From positions 1 to 9,424 of the forward strand of contig JAIRYX010000280.1 of assembly GCA_031267635.1 (NCBI GenBank): 9,424 nt of DNA, given 5' to 3'. Source of the stretch: Planctomycetaceae bacterium (GTDB lineage Bacteria; Planctomycetota; Planctomycetia; Pirellulales; Thermoguttaceae). A program made the translations under genes and the position numbers. Positions 1 to 6,533 of this stretch are shown here, one piece after another (positions within the stretch are counted from its first letter, which is position 1; each line of letters starts with the position of its first letter). The notes under the pieces were generated by a model that worked only from the letters and a program-made list of their open reading frames with translations, was not told where the DNA came from and did not search any database.

Positions 1-623
1 CCCTTGCCCGCAAAACGTTCGGCAATTTTGAGCGACGTAAACGTTTTGCCCGTCCCGCACGCCATAATCAATTGACCGCGATCAACCGTCTCAAATGCGT
101 TACAAACATTATTGACCGCTTCAGTTTGATGCGGACGCAATTCTTTAACCGGTTTGCGGCGGATTTTGTTGTTGCGAAAATATTCGTCCCAGTCAATACA
201 ACTGTTCTCCAGATCAGACAACCCAATCACATGCACCGGCGGATGTTGATTTTGAATGGCGTCTTCGGCGTTTTTGCCAAGATCAGTTGTTGCAACAAGA
301 ATCCGGCGGACAAACTTCTTTTTGCTCGAAGCGGCAAGAAACGAATCAATATCGGGTTTCTGAATTTTATAATCTTCGCCGTAACATTTACACTGAACCG
401 CAACAAAACCCGAACCGTCCCGCATTTCCGCAACAATATCAATTCCCGTATCGGAATTTGTCCGTTGATCCCATTGCGACCAAAGAACAACTTTTTGATA
501 TTGCGATTGATATTCCGGTTCATGCGAAAGATAAATCCGCACAATTTCCTCAAAACGTGTTCCTTGATCACGCCCGGAGTTTTTGACATTGTGAATTTGC
601 TGAATAATTGATCGAAAGTTCAT
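1..623 (-). CDS. Type ISP-like restriction-modification enzyme, N-terminal part (runs off left edge)
   Basis: This is the first 207 codons of a large protein that continues beyond base 1. Read from ATG at 623, residues 21-81 form an Mrr/PD-(D/E)XK-type nuclease: GTRFEE (21-26), TGID (59-62) and the QCK triad (77-79). A helicase follows, with LRPHQ (162-166) and the Walker A motif ACGTGKT (188-194). Nuclease then helicase, with the local sequences DTGIDIVA, QCKCY and LIMACGTGKTF, is the order known from single-polypeptide type ISP enzymes such as LlaGI and LlaBIII. Those enzymes also carry a coupler, a methylase and a target-recognition domain, about 1,500 residues in all; that part would lie outside the window. 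The enzyme would methylate host DNA and translocate on and cleave foreign DNA. The ATG at 623 is preferred because it matches the usual family start and an in-frame stop lies at 666-668. No clear Shine-Dalgarno sequence is visible. A stand-alone Mrr-helicase without methylase is the alternative. Confidence 0.85.
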   Translation of the reverse strand, partial: MNFRSIIQQIHNVKNSGRDQGTRFEEIVRIYLSHEPEYQSQYQKVVLWSQWDQRTNSDTGIDIVAEMRDGSGFVAVQCKCYGEDYKIQKPDIDSFLAASSKKKFVRRILVATTDLGKNAEDAIQNQHPPVHVIGLSDLENSCIDWDEYFRNNKIRRKPVKELRPHQTEAVNNVCNAFETVDRGQLIMACGTGKTFTSLKIAERFAGK

Positions 624-1172
624 AAAAGGACGCTGATTACTTCGTTGTTGGAGAGTGTTAATTTTTTAGAAGAATGCCATAATATGCGACCTTGAAAGGG
701 GGCAATATTGTGACAAGGGATTTTGTCTTTAAGCAAAAAACATTAAAGAATGGTACCATACGTCTTCCGATTACGCAAGACTTATATCAAAAAATAATCA
801 ACGATTCAATCATTATTTTGGGCATGGGTTGCTGGTCAGTTTACGTTACATCTTGAACTGTTTCCTGACGATTTTGTCAACGATGGTTATCGCATGAACG
901 ATCTTTGTACCTGTTCCCAAATTGCAAAGAACAGTTTTATGAAATGGGTAACAGCGGTTGGGACGTCAGTGTTTTCAAGGTGTTTTTATTTTTCTTTCGT
1001 TTATTATTTGAAAAGTAGGGACGTGATTTACCTTTGAGTATATTCCTTGCACTTGAGTTTTCGGCTTTACGAATGGAGATTAAGCCGGATTTTACGGTAT
1101 AACGACGCCAGTGAAAATCGAAATTTCACGTACAAGAAGTATAAATCCAAAAACATTTTCTAAATAACTCTG
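624..1172. other. Scarred intergenic interval without an intact gene
   Basis: About 550 bases separate the restriction gene from the transposase remnant. The interval holds a probable broken small gene on the plus strand (710-1018). After it comes a weak hairpin, CGGCTT (1062-1067) with AAGCCG (1082-1087), followed by a T-containing stretch that could end plus-strand transcription. A short tandem repeat of about 13 bases (reading GCAGAGTTRTTTA on the minus strand) lies at about 1166-1191, at the distal end of the transposase remnant. I see no convincing promoter, tRNA or full-length coding frame in the rest. Confidence 0.5.
710..1018 (+). pseudogene. Probable frameshifted small gene, function unknown
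   Basis: A GTG at 710, seven bases after a Shine-Dalgarno-like GAAAGGGGG (694-702), opens a frame of 48 codons that stops at 854-856. Protein-like sequence continues in the next frame from about 801 (FWAWVAGQFTLHLELFPDDF and NDGYRMNDLC). It then returns to the first frame (KEQFYEMGNSGWDVSVFKV) and ends at TAG 1016-1018. The two compensating shifts would give one product of about 100 residues. I do not recognise the family. The ribosome-binding-like start and the continuity of the pieces suggest a decayed real gene rather than chance, but this rests on reading alone. The alternative is one 48-residue ORF followed by non-coding DNA. It lies between a restriction enzyme and a transposase remnant, where decay is expected. 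Confidence 0.35.
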
Positions 1173-1520
1173 CTAAACAACTCTGCTCAAATTTCGTTTT
1201 ACCCCGCGACAAAATGCGGTGATACGCGATGGCATAACTCGTGTGCTTTCAGAGTGGCAAATCTCCCAAACTCTATTGCTAATCTCGTAAAACAGTTCCT
1301 TCAAATTCTTACTACGCTCTCGCATCTTTAGCCAAGCGTGCCGAAAACAACGGATTAACACAAAAGCAGGAAGTAATGTTTTCCACGTCAGGATAGTTGC
1401 CGACCAACCATCCGTGTTGACTGTTGTAGGTTTATCATTTTCATCGACCGCCAAAGATTCTTCTTTGAAAACATCATATCCTTCGGTGCACGATTCCGCG
1501 TCGGCTGTGTTGCAAAATTC
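1173..1520 (-). pseudogene. Transposase remnant (internal fragment)
   Basis: An open frame without a proper start begins right after a stop codon at 1521-1523; the only initiation codon is an internal TTG at 1454. The readable core contains TVNTDGWSAT, then TWKTLLPAFVLIRCF and LKELFYEISNRVWEI. A TVNTDGW.AT...W..L.P....I.CF.HAWL pattern is what I recall from DDE-type transposases common in planctomycete and related genomes, with the Asp of TDGW a likely catalytic acid. The N-terminal third and the rest of the catalytic domain are missing, and the last 25 or so residues look degenerate. No terminal inverted repeats or target duplication were found around it. The fragment starts 5 bases past the efpL stop, so the insertion landed just behind that gene. 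IS family not assigned. Confidence 0.6.
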
Positions 1521-1524
1521 CTAC

Positions 1525-2091
1525 TTATTTCGCGCGGCTGAGGTACTCGCCAGTTCGAGTATCGACTTTAATCACTTCACCTTCCACCAGATAATCCGGC
1601 ACTTGAACTGTAATTCCGGTTTCGAGTATTGCCGGTTTGGTACGAGAAGTCGCCGAATTACCGCGAACAACCGGATCGCATTTTGTAACTTTTAATTCGA
1701 CTGTCGGAGGAATTTCCATACCAACACATTCTTCGTTATAAATCAACACTCTAATTCCTTCAAGAGTGTCCGTCACATACTTCATTTCTTCCGAAATATC
1801 ATCCGCTCCGAGAGAATACTGATTGTAATCAAGCTGGTCAAGAAAATAACACGAATCCGAATCGGAATACATATATTTTGCCTCACGTTTTTTAAAATCT
1901 GCATCTTTCAAAGATTCACCACTGCGAAGAGTGATATCTACTTTTTGTTTTGTGATGAGGTTTCTGGCGCGATATTTATAAAGCGTCGCTGCCCCTCGCG
2001 CCGACGGCGTTTGCACATTGACCGTCTCAATAATACACGGCGATTCATTATAAACAACAACATCGCCTCGCTTTATATCTTTTGCAATCAT
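1525..2091 (-). CDS. efpL: Elongation factor P-like protein EfpL (YeiP subfamily)
   Basis: The 188-residue product has the three-domain EF-P layout (KOW-like N-terminal domain, then two OB-type domains). It binds ribosomes stalled on proline-rich or otherwise difficult peptide motifs and promotes peptide-bond formation. The subfamily is set by the domain-I loop: VQTPSARGAATLYK (residues 26-39) matches E. coli YeiP/EfpL (IQSPTARGAATLYK) rather than the PGKG loop of classical EF-P. The tip is an arginine, R32 (R33 in E. coli), so no EpmA-type lysine modification is expected. The C-terminal signature SRTKPAILETGITVQVP is also YeiP-like. Length is normal and the start is supported by the alignment of MIAKDIKRGD with the family N-terminus. 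A good promoter lies about 95 bases upstream. Most automated pipelines would call this simply EF-P. Whether the genome also has a classical EF-P cannot be seen here. Confidence 0.9.
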   Translation of the reverse strand: MIAKDIKRGDVVVYNESPCIIETVNVQTPSARGAATLYKYRARNLITKQKVDITLRSGESLKDADFKKREAKYMYSDSDSCYFLDQLDYNQYSLGADDISEEMKYVTDTLEGIRVLIYNEECVGMEIPPTVELKVTKCDPVVRGNSATSRTKPAILETGITVQVPDYLVEGEVIKVDTRTGEYLSRAK

Positions 2092-2185
2092 TTTGTCTTA
2101 ATCTTTCTTTACTTGGAAATGATGCTTTTGATTTCTGTGTTTGATGATATTTTATTCTTAAAATTTTCACTTTTGTTGACCAAAA

Positions 2186-2213
2186 TTATATATGTAAAAC
2201 AAGTTTTGGCAAT
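2186..2213 (-). promoter_or_regulatory. Sigma70-type promoter for efpL
   Basis: Read on the minus strand, a -35 TTGCCA (2208-2213) and a perfect -10 TATAAT (2186-2191) are separated by 16 bases. The expected transcript would start near 2179, giving a leader of about 88 bases before the efpL ATG at 2091. The site lies in the 179-bp gap between the cvpA-like stop and efpL, so efpL probably has its own transcript. Confidence 0.6.
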
Positions 2214-2270
2214 TCAAGTATTGTAATATGATTCAAAATTTCCACCTTAACAATAAGCGAGAGAAATTTT

Positions 2271-3353
2271 TCACGGCAAATTTTTCAACAGCGTTTGCCA
2301 ATCAATCGTTTGGGGCGATGTATTGGGTTGTTCGGAGATCGGAATGCGCGGCGCGCTTGGAGAAAGCACAAGTGAAGAATCAATCGCCGAAGAGATTGTG
2401 TTTGGCGACATAATCGTTGGAATATTTGTTGGCATGTTCGCGTTCGACGTCAAACTGAATGAAGAAGAATTTGACAGTGGTGTTGCGGTTGAAACGGTCG
2501 GCGTTGGATTATAAAAATTAAAACGTTCTTGCGGAATTAAATCGGTCGTTTTAATCGCGTCACTTTTCGACGATAAGTCTTGCAAGATACTCGGCTGTAA
2601 CGGATCGAAATCGGAGGCGTTTGAAATGTTCGGCAAGCGATTGGAGCTTCGCGGTAAGTTTTTCAATGAATCTGCGTTTGATGCAAGCGCCGGAGGAACG
2701 TCTGCCGGATCGTTAGTTTCCGTAGGTTTTTGCGTAATCGTTATCCAAGCGTCCTGCAATTTCTTTTGTATGTCGGACGCTTTTTCCGCAAGAGTTTCCG
2801 CTTCGGAAAGTTTCGTCAGCGGATTGTCGATTTGCGAATCCATTTGCTTTTTGAATCCTTCGAGATTTGCGTCGATCAGTTCGTTCAAATCTTTCGGCAA
2901 CATCACCTGAATTTGCTGCACAAGGTTTGCCAATATTTTTCCGCTTTGGGATTGAAGCGCTATTCCGCGAGTTTGTTCAGAAAGCATCACCGCGAAAAAT
3001 GTAATAATCATACCAATGATCACGCCTTTTAACGCTCCGAAAGCGGCACCGCATAATTTGTCGTATTTTTTGATACGAACCGCGTTGATTATTTTCGCCA
3101 AACAATAATGAACGATTCCCACCGCAACCGACGCACCGATAAACGTAATCGTAATAGCGAGAACTTTGTTCCAAGGCGGATTTGCTTGAACCATCGGTTC
3201 CATCACCGGCGCGAACCGCGCAGACGCCCAAAAACTAGCGATAATTGCGGCAAGCGACGCAAGTTGCGAAATCATTCCTTTCATCCAGCCGCGCAATGTC
3301 AACGCACCGATGAGAATCAATATAACGAAATCATAAGCTTGCAAATTGGTCAT
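2271..3353 (-). CDS. CvpA-family membrane protein with long low-complexity tail
   Basis: The first 130 residues form a CvpA domain with four hydrophobic segments at about 8-26, 30-48, 64-86 and 101-123. The family hallmarks are visible: GWMKGMISQL after the first helix and CGAAFGALKGVIIG entering the fourth. CvpA proteins are inner-membrane proteins linked to colicin V production, purF-region envelope functions and biofilm or bile resistance; the biochemical role is not settled. Here the domain is followed by a charged, probably helical stretch (about 135-200). A tail of about 150 residues rich in Ser, Asn, Pro and Thr follows, ending IDWQTLLKNLP. At 360 residues it is about twice the usual family length (roughly 160-230). 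The tail is low-complexity and unrecognised; it could be a linker ending in a short docking peptide. Start chosen at ATG 3353 (MTNLQAYDFV), which places the first helix normally. Confidence 0.8.
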   Translation of the reverse strand: MTNLQAYDFVILILIGALTLRGWMKGMISQLASLAAIIASFWASARFAPVMEPMVQANPPWNKVLAITITFIGASVAVGIVHYCLAKIINAVRIKKYDKLCGAAFGALKGVIIGMIITFFAVMLSEQTRGIALQSQSGKILANLVQQIQVMLPKDLNELIDANLEGFKKQMDSQIDNPLTKLSEAETLAEKASDIQKKLQDAWITITQKPTETNDPADVPPALASNADSLKNLPRSSNRLPNISNASDFDPLQPSILQDLSSKSDAIKTTDLIPQERFNFYNPTPTVSTATPLSNSSSFSLTSNANMPTNIPTIMSPNTISSAIDSSLVLSPSAPRIPISEQPNTSPQTIDWQTLLKNLP

Positions 3354-3666
3354 TTTACATTCCGATAGATAAAAGAAACTTTTCGGTACGGGAGAATTTT
3401 TTTGTTACGAATACACGAATTTGTTGCAAACCATTTTTATCATGTCATTTATTTAAGAATAACAATTTACATTTGTTTTACAATAGATCGTAAATGCTTT
3501 GCGGCTAAAAGGATTGTTTGGAAAGTTTTCTATTGAATTTCACAATAATGTCTTGTCGGCTCGGCGTTCTCTGTGATAAAAATAAGGGGAATTAAAAATT
3601 GACAAATTGAGTTTCTTAAACAAACTTTATTATACATTTTCTTATCAAAATACGAAAGGGCAGATT
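3354..3666. other. Intergenic region between yqeG-like and cvpA-like genes
   Basis: This 313-bp AT-rich gap lies between two minus-strand genes. A weak hairpin just past the yqeG-like stop, AGTTT (3610-3614) with AAACT (3622-3626), is followed on the minus strand by T-rich sequence and may be a poor terminator. On the minus strand TTGTAA-16-TATTCT (about 3456-3483) is a marginal promoter candidate for the cvpA-like gene. No small gene or RNA gene stands out. Confidence 0.4.
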
Positions 3667-4164
3667 TTACCGATTTCGTTCATAGCCATTAAGAACGAGT
3701 TGTTCCAACGGACGTTTCATCCGCGCGAAAAACGGTTCTTCTTCCGGTCGAAGCGGCGTGACCAAAATACTTCGGATTCCGGCAAGATTTGCCGCCATAA
3801 CATCGGCGAATACCTGATCGCCAATCAAAGCGGTTTGCCGCGGCTCAAAATGTTCCTGCCGCATTGCTTTTCGGCATCCAAACGGCAACGGTTTGTAAGC
3901 GGGAGCAAGATACGGAAGATTAAGAGATTCGGCAGTTTTGCAAATTCGACGCTGCCGTCCGTTAGACAAAAGACAAAACCGCACGCCGCACGCACGTTTT
4001 TGTTCAATCCAGTCCGCCACTTCCGGCAAAATTAGCGGACTGCTGTAATACTTGAGCGTACTGTCCACATCAAGTAGAAGCGTCGTAAGCCCTTGTTCTT
4101 TCAGCCATTCGAAAGAAATTTCGACAATTGAACCAAAACGATAATGCGGATAAAGAAAATTCAT
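3667..4164 (-). CDS. YqeG-family HAD phosphatase (subfamily IIIA)
   Basis: The 165-residue protein has the complete HAD motif set. Motif I is LLLDVDST (nucleophile D32, acid D34). Motif II is LLSNG (S67). The motif III lysine is probably K91 in AYKP. Motif IV is LIGDQVFADV (D116, D121). The lead-in FLYPHYRFGSIVEI and the DVDSTLKYY region followed by PEVADWI are typical of YqeG/Gep4-like phosphatases. Some members act on phosphatidylglycerophosphate and others have unknown phosphate ester substrates, so the substrate here is open. It is cytosolic, with no signal or membrane segment. The usual DNT of motif I is DST here, a mild change that keeps both catalytic aspartates. It is divergent from the methyltransferase gene at 4757 and is followed by the cvpA-like gene in the same direction after 313 bp, so co-transcription is possible but not obvious. 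Confidence 0.85.
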   Translation of the reverse strand: MNFLYPHYRFGSIVEISFEWLKEQGLTTLLLDVDSTLKYYSSPLILPEVADWIEQKRACGVRFCLLSNGRQRRICKTAESLNLPYLAPAYKPLPFGCRKAMRQEHFEPRQTALIGDQVFADVMAANLAGIRSILVTPLRPEEEPFFARMKRPLEQLVLNGYERNR

Positions 4165-4258
4165 GATTGAAAACTTCTAAAAATGTTATTTTATCACAAT
4201 CGGCTATTCGTTCACACTGAGGGCAAAGCAATTTTGGGAATAATCTGTAGAAATTTAA

Positions 4259-4313
4259 TAACGATTCAGTCGCTCAAACCGAACAAAACCACGCCGGGCA
4301 ACTGAATAATTAC
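4259..4313. repeat. 55-bp repeat unit, copy 1 (foldback ends)
   Basis: The unit begins TAACGATTCAGT and ends ACTGAATAATTAC, so its ends form an inverted repeat (ATTCAGT with ACTGAAT). It shares the order TAAC.ATTCAG, CGCTCAAACC, an A-rich centre, then GGGCAAC and the terminal motif with both arms of the palindrome at 5638-5745. The terminal motif read on the minus strand, GTAATTATTCAGT, is one base off the terminus of the MITE-like element at 7397. I read it as a solo copy of a small mobile or structured repeat family. Confidence 0.6.
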
Positions 4314-4336
4314 GTTTTGAGGTAAAAAAGGGCAAA

Positions 4337-4444
4337 AGGAACTTCGGGAACTTTTGGGATAGGTGAAGTTCCTGAAAAAGAAGAACAAAATTTTTAGGAA
4401 TTTTGCTCTACTCCCAAAGTCCTTTTCTCCCAACGCTTTGGAGT
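4337..4444. repeat. Three consecutive hairpins
   Basis: There are three adjacent inverted repeats. AGGAACTTC (4337-4345) pairs perfectly with GAAGTTCCT (4365-4373). CAAAATT (4386-4392) pairs with AATTTTG (4399-4405). ACTCCCAAAG (4410-4419) pairs with CTTTGGAGT (4436-4444) with one bulged C. None is followed by a clear T-run, so they do not look like ordinary terminators. They lie directly between the 55-bp repeat unit and the larger branched foldback and may belong to the same structured element. Confidence 0.5.
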
Positions 4445-4464
4445 AACTTTTGGGGGAATTTACC

Positions 4465-4578
4465 GTCTCAAAAATCCCTAAAACCCCCAAAATCCCTTGC
4501 CCCAGCGGAAGTTCCGCAGACAAGAACGGAAGCTCCGTTGGGCAAAGTGACATTGGGGATACGAGGGACTTTGAGGAC
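4465..4578. repeat. Branched foldback (three-way junction) about 114 nt long
   Basis: Nested complementary segments form one long stem: CTCAAA (4467-4472) with TTTGAG (4570-4575), TCCCT (4475-4479) with AGGGA (4564-4568), CCCCAA (4485-4490) with TTGGGG (4553-4558), and TTGCCC (4497-4502) with GGGCAA (4540-4545). Two sister hairpins sit inside the last pair: GCGGA-AGT-TCCGC (4505-4517) and AACGGA-AGC-TCCGTT (4525-4539). The whole is a stem opening into a three-way junction. It lies upstream of the predicted methyltransferase promoter, so on the simplest reading it is not part of that mRNA leader. Confidence 0.55.
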
Positions 4579-4684
4579 GTGATGAACGATCAACACTGTC
4601 TAAAACCTCGCCCTGTCCCCAACAAAATCATCAGATTTCTAATTGTCTCTTTCCTCGCTCTTTTTCAGGCGATTTTCCCTCCTG

Positions 4685-4713
4685 TTGTTTCTACGGACTT
4701 TTCAAGGTAAAAT
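4685..4713 (+). promoter_or_regulatory. Promoter for the methyltransferase gene
   Basis: TTGTTT (4685-4690) and TAAAAT (4708-4713) are separated by exactly 17 bases. This predicts a transcript start near 4720 and a leader of about 37 bases, which fits the Shine-Dalgarno-like TAAGGAA (4744-4750) just before the ATG at 4757. Both boxes deviate slightly from consensus. Confidence 0.45.
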
Positions 4714-4756
4714 ACACTTTTTACACTCGTCATCACTTAGTCGTAAGGAAAGTTTT

Positions 4757-5629
4757 ATGCCAGTTTTTGCCAGTAAAGTCTCGTTGATCGGCGAAAGTAT
4801 TAACGATTCGGTGCCGTCCACGAAATCGCTGCTCGACGCGGACGACATTGCGGGCATTCAGAACCTCGCCAAATCTCAGGACGAAGGCGGCGCGGATTAT
4901 ATCGACGTGAATATCGGTTTGCGTCCGAAAGAATGGATGACCAAGTTGGTCAAGGCGATTCAGGAAGTAACAACAAAGCCGTTGTCGATTGACTCGCCGG
5001 ACGTTGAAATTTGCCGCGCCGGATTGGAGGCGTACAACGCGGAACTCGCGGGCGGAAAAAGACCGATTCTCAATTCGATTTCGCCGTTGCGCCCCGAAAT
5101 GTTTGATTTGCTGGAAATTGCACCGTGTTTACCGATTTTGTTAATTTCCGAACAAACAGGAGCGGACGGCGGTACGCAATGTCACACGGCGGAAGAAACC
5201 TATCTTGCGGCAAAATCCATGATCGCGCTGGCAAAAGGACGCGGCTTGACTCCCTCCGACGTGATTCTCGATCCCGGTATCGCTCCTATTGGCTCGGACA
5301 CAAAAGGAAATTTGAAACGGCTTCTCGGTGCGATGCAACTTATTCAAAACGACGCGGAATTAAAAGGCGTGCATTATTCCGTCGGCTTGAGTAATTTTAC
5401 CGTCATGCTTCCGACCAAACGAAAAGACGGCATTCCAATCAAAAGCACGCTCGAAAGCGCGTTTTTGGGAAAAGCAACCGCGCTGGGTTTAGATATGGCG
5501 ATTGGCTCGGTCAAACGAAACTACGCCCCGCTTCCCGACGACCATCCGGCAGTGCAATGTCTCGACAAGTGTCTTGCGTCAAACGATTTCGATTCTCTGA
5601 TGGTCGTGATGCAGTTTTATCGAGGATAG
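4757..5629 (+). CDS. Methyltetrahydrofolate:corrinoid-type methyltransferase (pterin-binding family)
   Basis: The 290-residue protein is a TIM-barrel pterin-binding enzyme of the MeTr (AcsE)/dihydropteroate synthase superfamily. Family motifs appear in order: LIGESIN (10-16), EGGADYIDVNIG (43-54), PLSIDSP (75-81), PILNSIS (103-109), VILDPGIAP (169-177) and VGLSNFT (209-215). D79, N106, D172 and N213 fall where MeTr enzymes place the Asp, Asn, Asp and Asn that bind methyl-H4folate. MeTr moves a methyl group from methyl-tetrahydrofolate to a corrinoid protein, in the Wood-Ljungdahl pathway or in methionine synthase-like reactions. No corrinoid protein is encoded nearby, so the acceptor is unknown. 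The start is ATG 4757, with TAAGGAA upstream; an in-frame ATG at 4643 would add a hydrophobic stretch unlike the family. It is visibly more GC-rich than the genes from 5800 on. Dihydropteroate synthase is less likely because that family's signature motifs differ. Confidence 0.8.
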   Translation: MPVFASKVSLIGESINDSVPSTKSLLDADDIAGIQNLAKSQDEGGADYIDVNIGLRPKEWMTKLVKAIQEVTTKPLSIDSPDVEICRAGLEAYNAELAGGKRPILNSISPLRPEMFDLLEIAPCLPILLISEQTGADGGTQCHTAEETYLAAKSMIALAKGRGLTPSDVILDPGIAPIGSDTKGNLKRLLGAMQLIQNDAELKGVHYSVGLSNFTVMLPTKRKDGIPIKSTLESAFLGKATALGLDMAIGSVKRNYAPLPDDHPAVQCLDKCLASNDFDSLMVVMQFYRG

Positions 5630-5637
5630 CAAATGAA

Positions 5638-5745
5638 TAACATTCAGTTGTCCAAACCAAGTAAACCTGCACGGCAACTGTATAATTGACGGTAACTATT
5701 CCGTTGTCCTGTACGGATTTATGTGGTTTGAGCGGCTGAATGTTA
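5638..5745. repeat. 108-bp imperfect palindrome made of two inverted repeat units
   Basis: TAACATTCAG (5638-5647) is mirrored perfectly by CTGAATGTTA (5736-5745), and the arms stay alignable almost to the centre near 5690. Each arm is a copy of the 55-bp unit seen at 4259-4313. The right arm read on the minus strand has CATTCAGCCGCTCAAACC, against GATTCAGTCGCTCAAACC in copy 1. The inner ends carry variants of the GTAACTATTCAGT motif (5692-5704 and, inverted, 5677-5690). The structure begins 8 bases after the methyltransferase stop and lies between convergent genes, so it may also act as a bidirectional terminator. A further CTGAATGTTA follows at 5752-5761. No target duplication is visible. 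Confidence 0.65.
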
Positions 5746-5799
5746 CGTTTTCTGAATGTTAATCGCATGAGGGAGGATTTAACGCGGTGTTTCGGTCGT

Positions 5800-6354
5800 T
5801 TATGATTTCGATTTGTTTAGGTCGTTCTTTATTTGGATTTGTTTAGGTGGTTCTACTTTCGGGACTGGAGGAGGAATATAATCATAGGAAGGTTTTATTT
5901 CACTCTCTTCACTGTAACGTTCCTTGATTTTTTGGGATTCTATGTTGTTTTTATTGATCATTATGGTAATAACGACAATTGAACACAAGTATATAATCAA
6001 CCCTAAAACAACACAAATTGTTGCATAAATAAATTTGGGAGTTGAAAAAGTATATGGATCATTTTCTTTAGGAATACGGTAATTTTTCCAATGAGAAAAG
6101 AATATCAAAAATAAAAGAAGGAAGACAATGAGGTTAATATACAATATTATAAATAATGAGCGAGTTACGTCATTAAATATCAGGGAACATGTAATGGGGG
6201 TTAATAAGATCAAAAGAATCGACGCCAAAAGACATTTTTCTAATCCGGTCATTTTTTTACTGAATAAAAGACCGCCGCATTTCTTATTCTTTTGTTGTGA
6301 CGCATACCATACAATAAAAAATAAAAATACAATGAATGTAAAAAATGATAACAT
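5800..6354 (-). CDS. Membrane protein A1, four predicted helices plus Pro-rich tail
   Basis: I do not recognise the family. The start is taken at ATG 6354 (MLSFFTFIVF) because AAAAAGGAT lies just upstream at good spacing; the longer frame would need a TTG. The 184-residue product has hydrophobic stretches near residues 1-17, 41-58, 62-84 and 104-128, then a charged tail IKERYSEESEIKPSY continuing YIPPPVPKVEPPKQIQIKND. It aligns along its whole length with A2 (6755-7255): shared QQKN, MTG.E, YINL, W-KN and FST elements, but few identities outside the tail. The tail-coding DNA is almost identical in the two genes. It is last in the minus-strand cluster and 161 bp after the B2 remnant. A tail rich in Pro, Lys and Glu next to a membrane domain suggests protein-protein contact or reach across a compartment; this is inference. 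Confidence 0.75.
   Translation of the reverse strand: MLSFFTFIVFLFFIVWYASQQKNKKCGGLLFSKKMTGLEKCLLASILLILLTPITCSLIFNDVTRSLFIILYINLIVFLLLFLIFFSHWKNYRIPKENDPYTFSTPKFIYATICVVLGLIIYLCSIVVITIMINKNNIESQKIKERYSEESEIKPSYDYIPPPVPKVEPPKQIQIKNDLNKSKS
5822..5939. repeat. 118-bp near-identical direct repeat, copy 1 (A1 tail)
   Basis: This stretch matches 6768-6885 at all but two of 118 positions (an ATC/ATG change and a TTT/TTC change). It encodes the charged, Pro-rich C-terminus of A1. The two genes are poorly conserved on either side of it. Confidence 0.9.
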
Positions 6355-6425
6355 CAAAATATCCTTTTTCAATAAGATCGAATAAAAACAACGATACTAT
6401 TCCACGTTGCTAAATTGATAATTTA

Positions 6426-6438
6426 TTGTCTCAGACAA
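6426..6438. promoter_or_regulatory. 13-bp palindrome upstream of A1 (possible operator)
   Basis: TTGTCTCAGACAA is a perfect palindrome around a central C, about 72 bases before the A1 start. It overlaps a marginal minus-strand promoter candidate (TTGGAT, 16 bases, TAAATT). It could be a repressor site; only the symmetry supports this. Confidence 0.25.
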
Positions 6439-6533
6439 AATATCCAACTTATTGACATGAAATAGCATGAAAAACTCTAAACGAGGTAGTCATAAAAATT
6501 TTATGTAACAGTCCTTGCAGAATGAAGACATTT

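Larger units (their letters stand above)
4165..4756. other. Divergent intergenic region rich in foldback structures
   Basis: This 592-bp interval separates the start of the yqeG-like gene from that of the methyltransferase gene. It contains, in order, a 55-bp repeat unit (4259-4313), three consecutive hairpins (4337-4444), a large branched foldback (4465-4578) and the methyltransferase promoter (4685-4713). The open frames that cross it are composed of simple words such as ACTTTTGGG and CCCAAA repeated on both strands, and I find no credible protein in them. The density of hairpins points to mobile-element debris or structured RNA rather than coding DNA. Confidence 0.6.

Noticed and set aside
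3600..3634. Plus-strand TTGACA at 3600 with downstream TATTAT as a promoter
   Set aside because: The spacing is about 23 bases, too long, and no plus-strand gene follows.
4266..4553. Open frame of 95 codons on the minus strand in the intergenic region
   Set aside because: It runs through the repeat unit, the hairpins and the foldback. Its composition is dictated by the palindromic words, and it has no convincing start or protein-like core.
4320..4756. Cobalamin or other known riboswitch upstream of the corrinoid-type methyltransferase
   Set aside because: No B12-box-like sequence (GCCACTG) or other conserved core was found, and the predicted promoter leaves a leader of only about 37 bases.
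4259..5761. CRISPR array suggested by recurring short repeats
   Set aside because: The repeats are not regularly spaced, occur in both orientations and have no spacers of uniform length.
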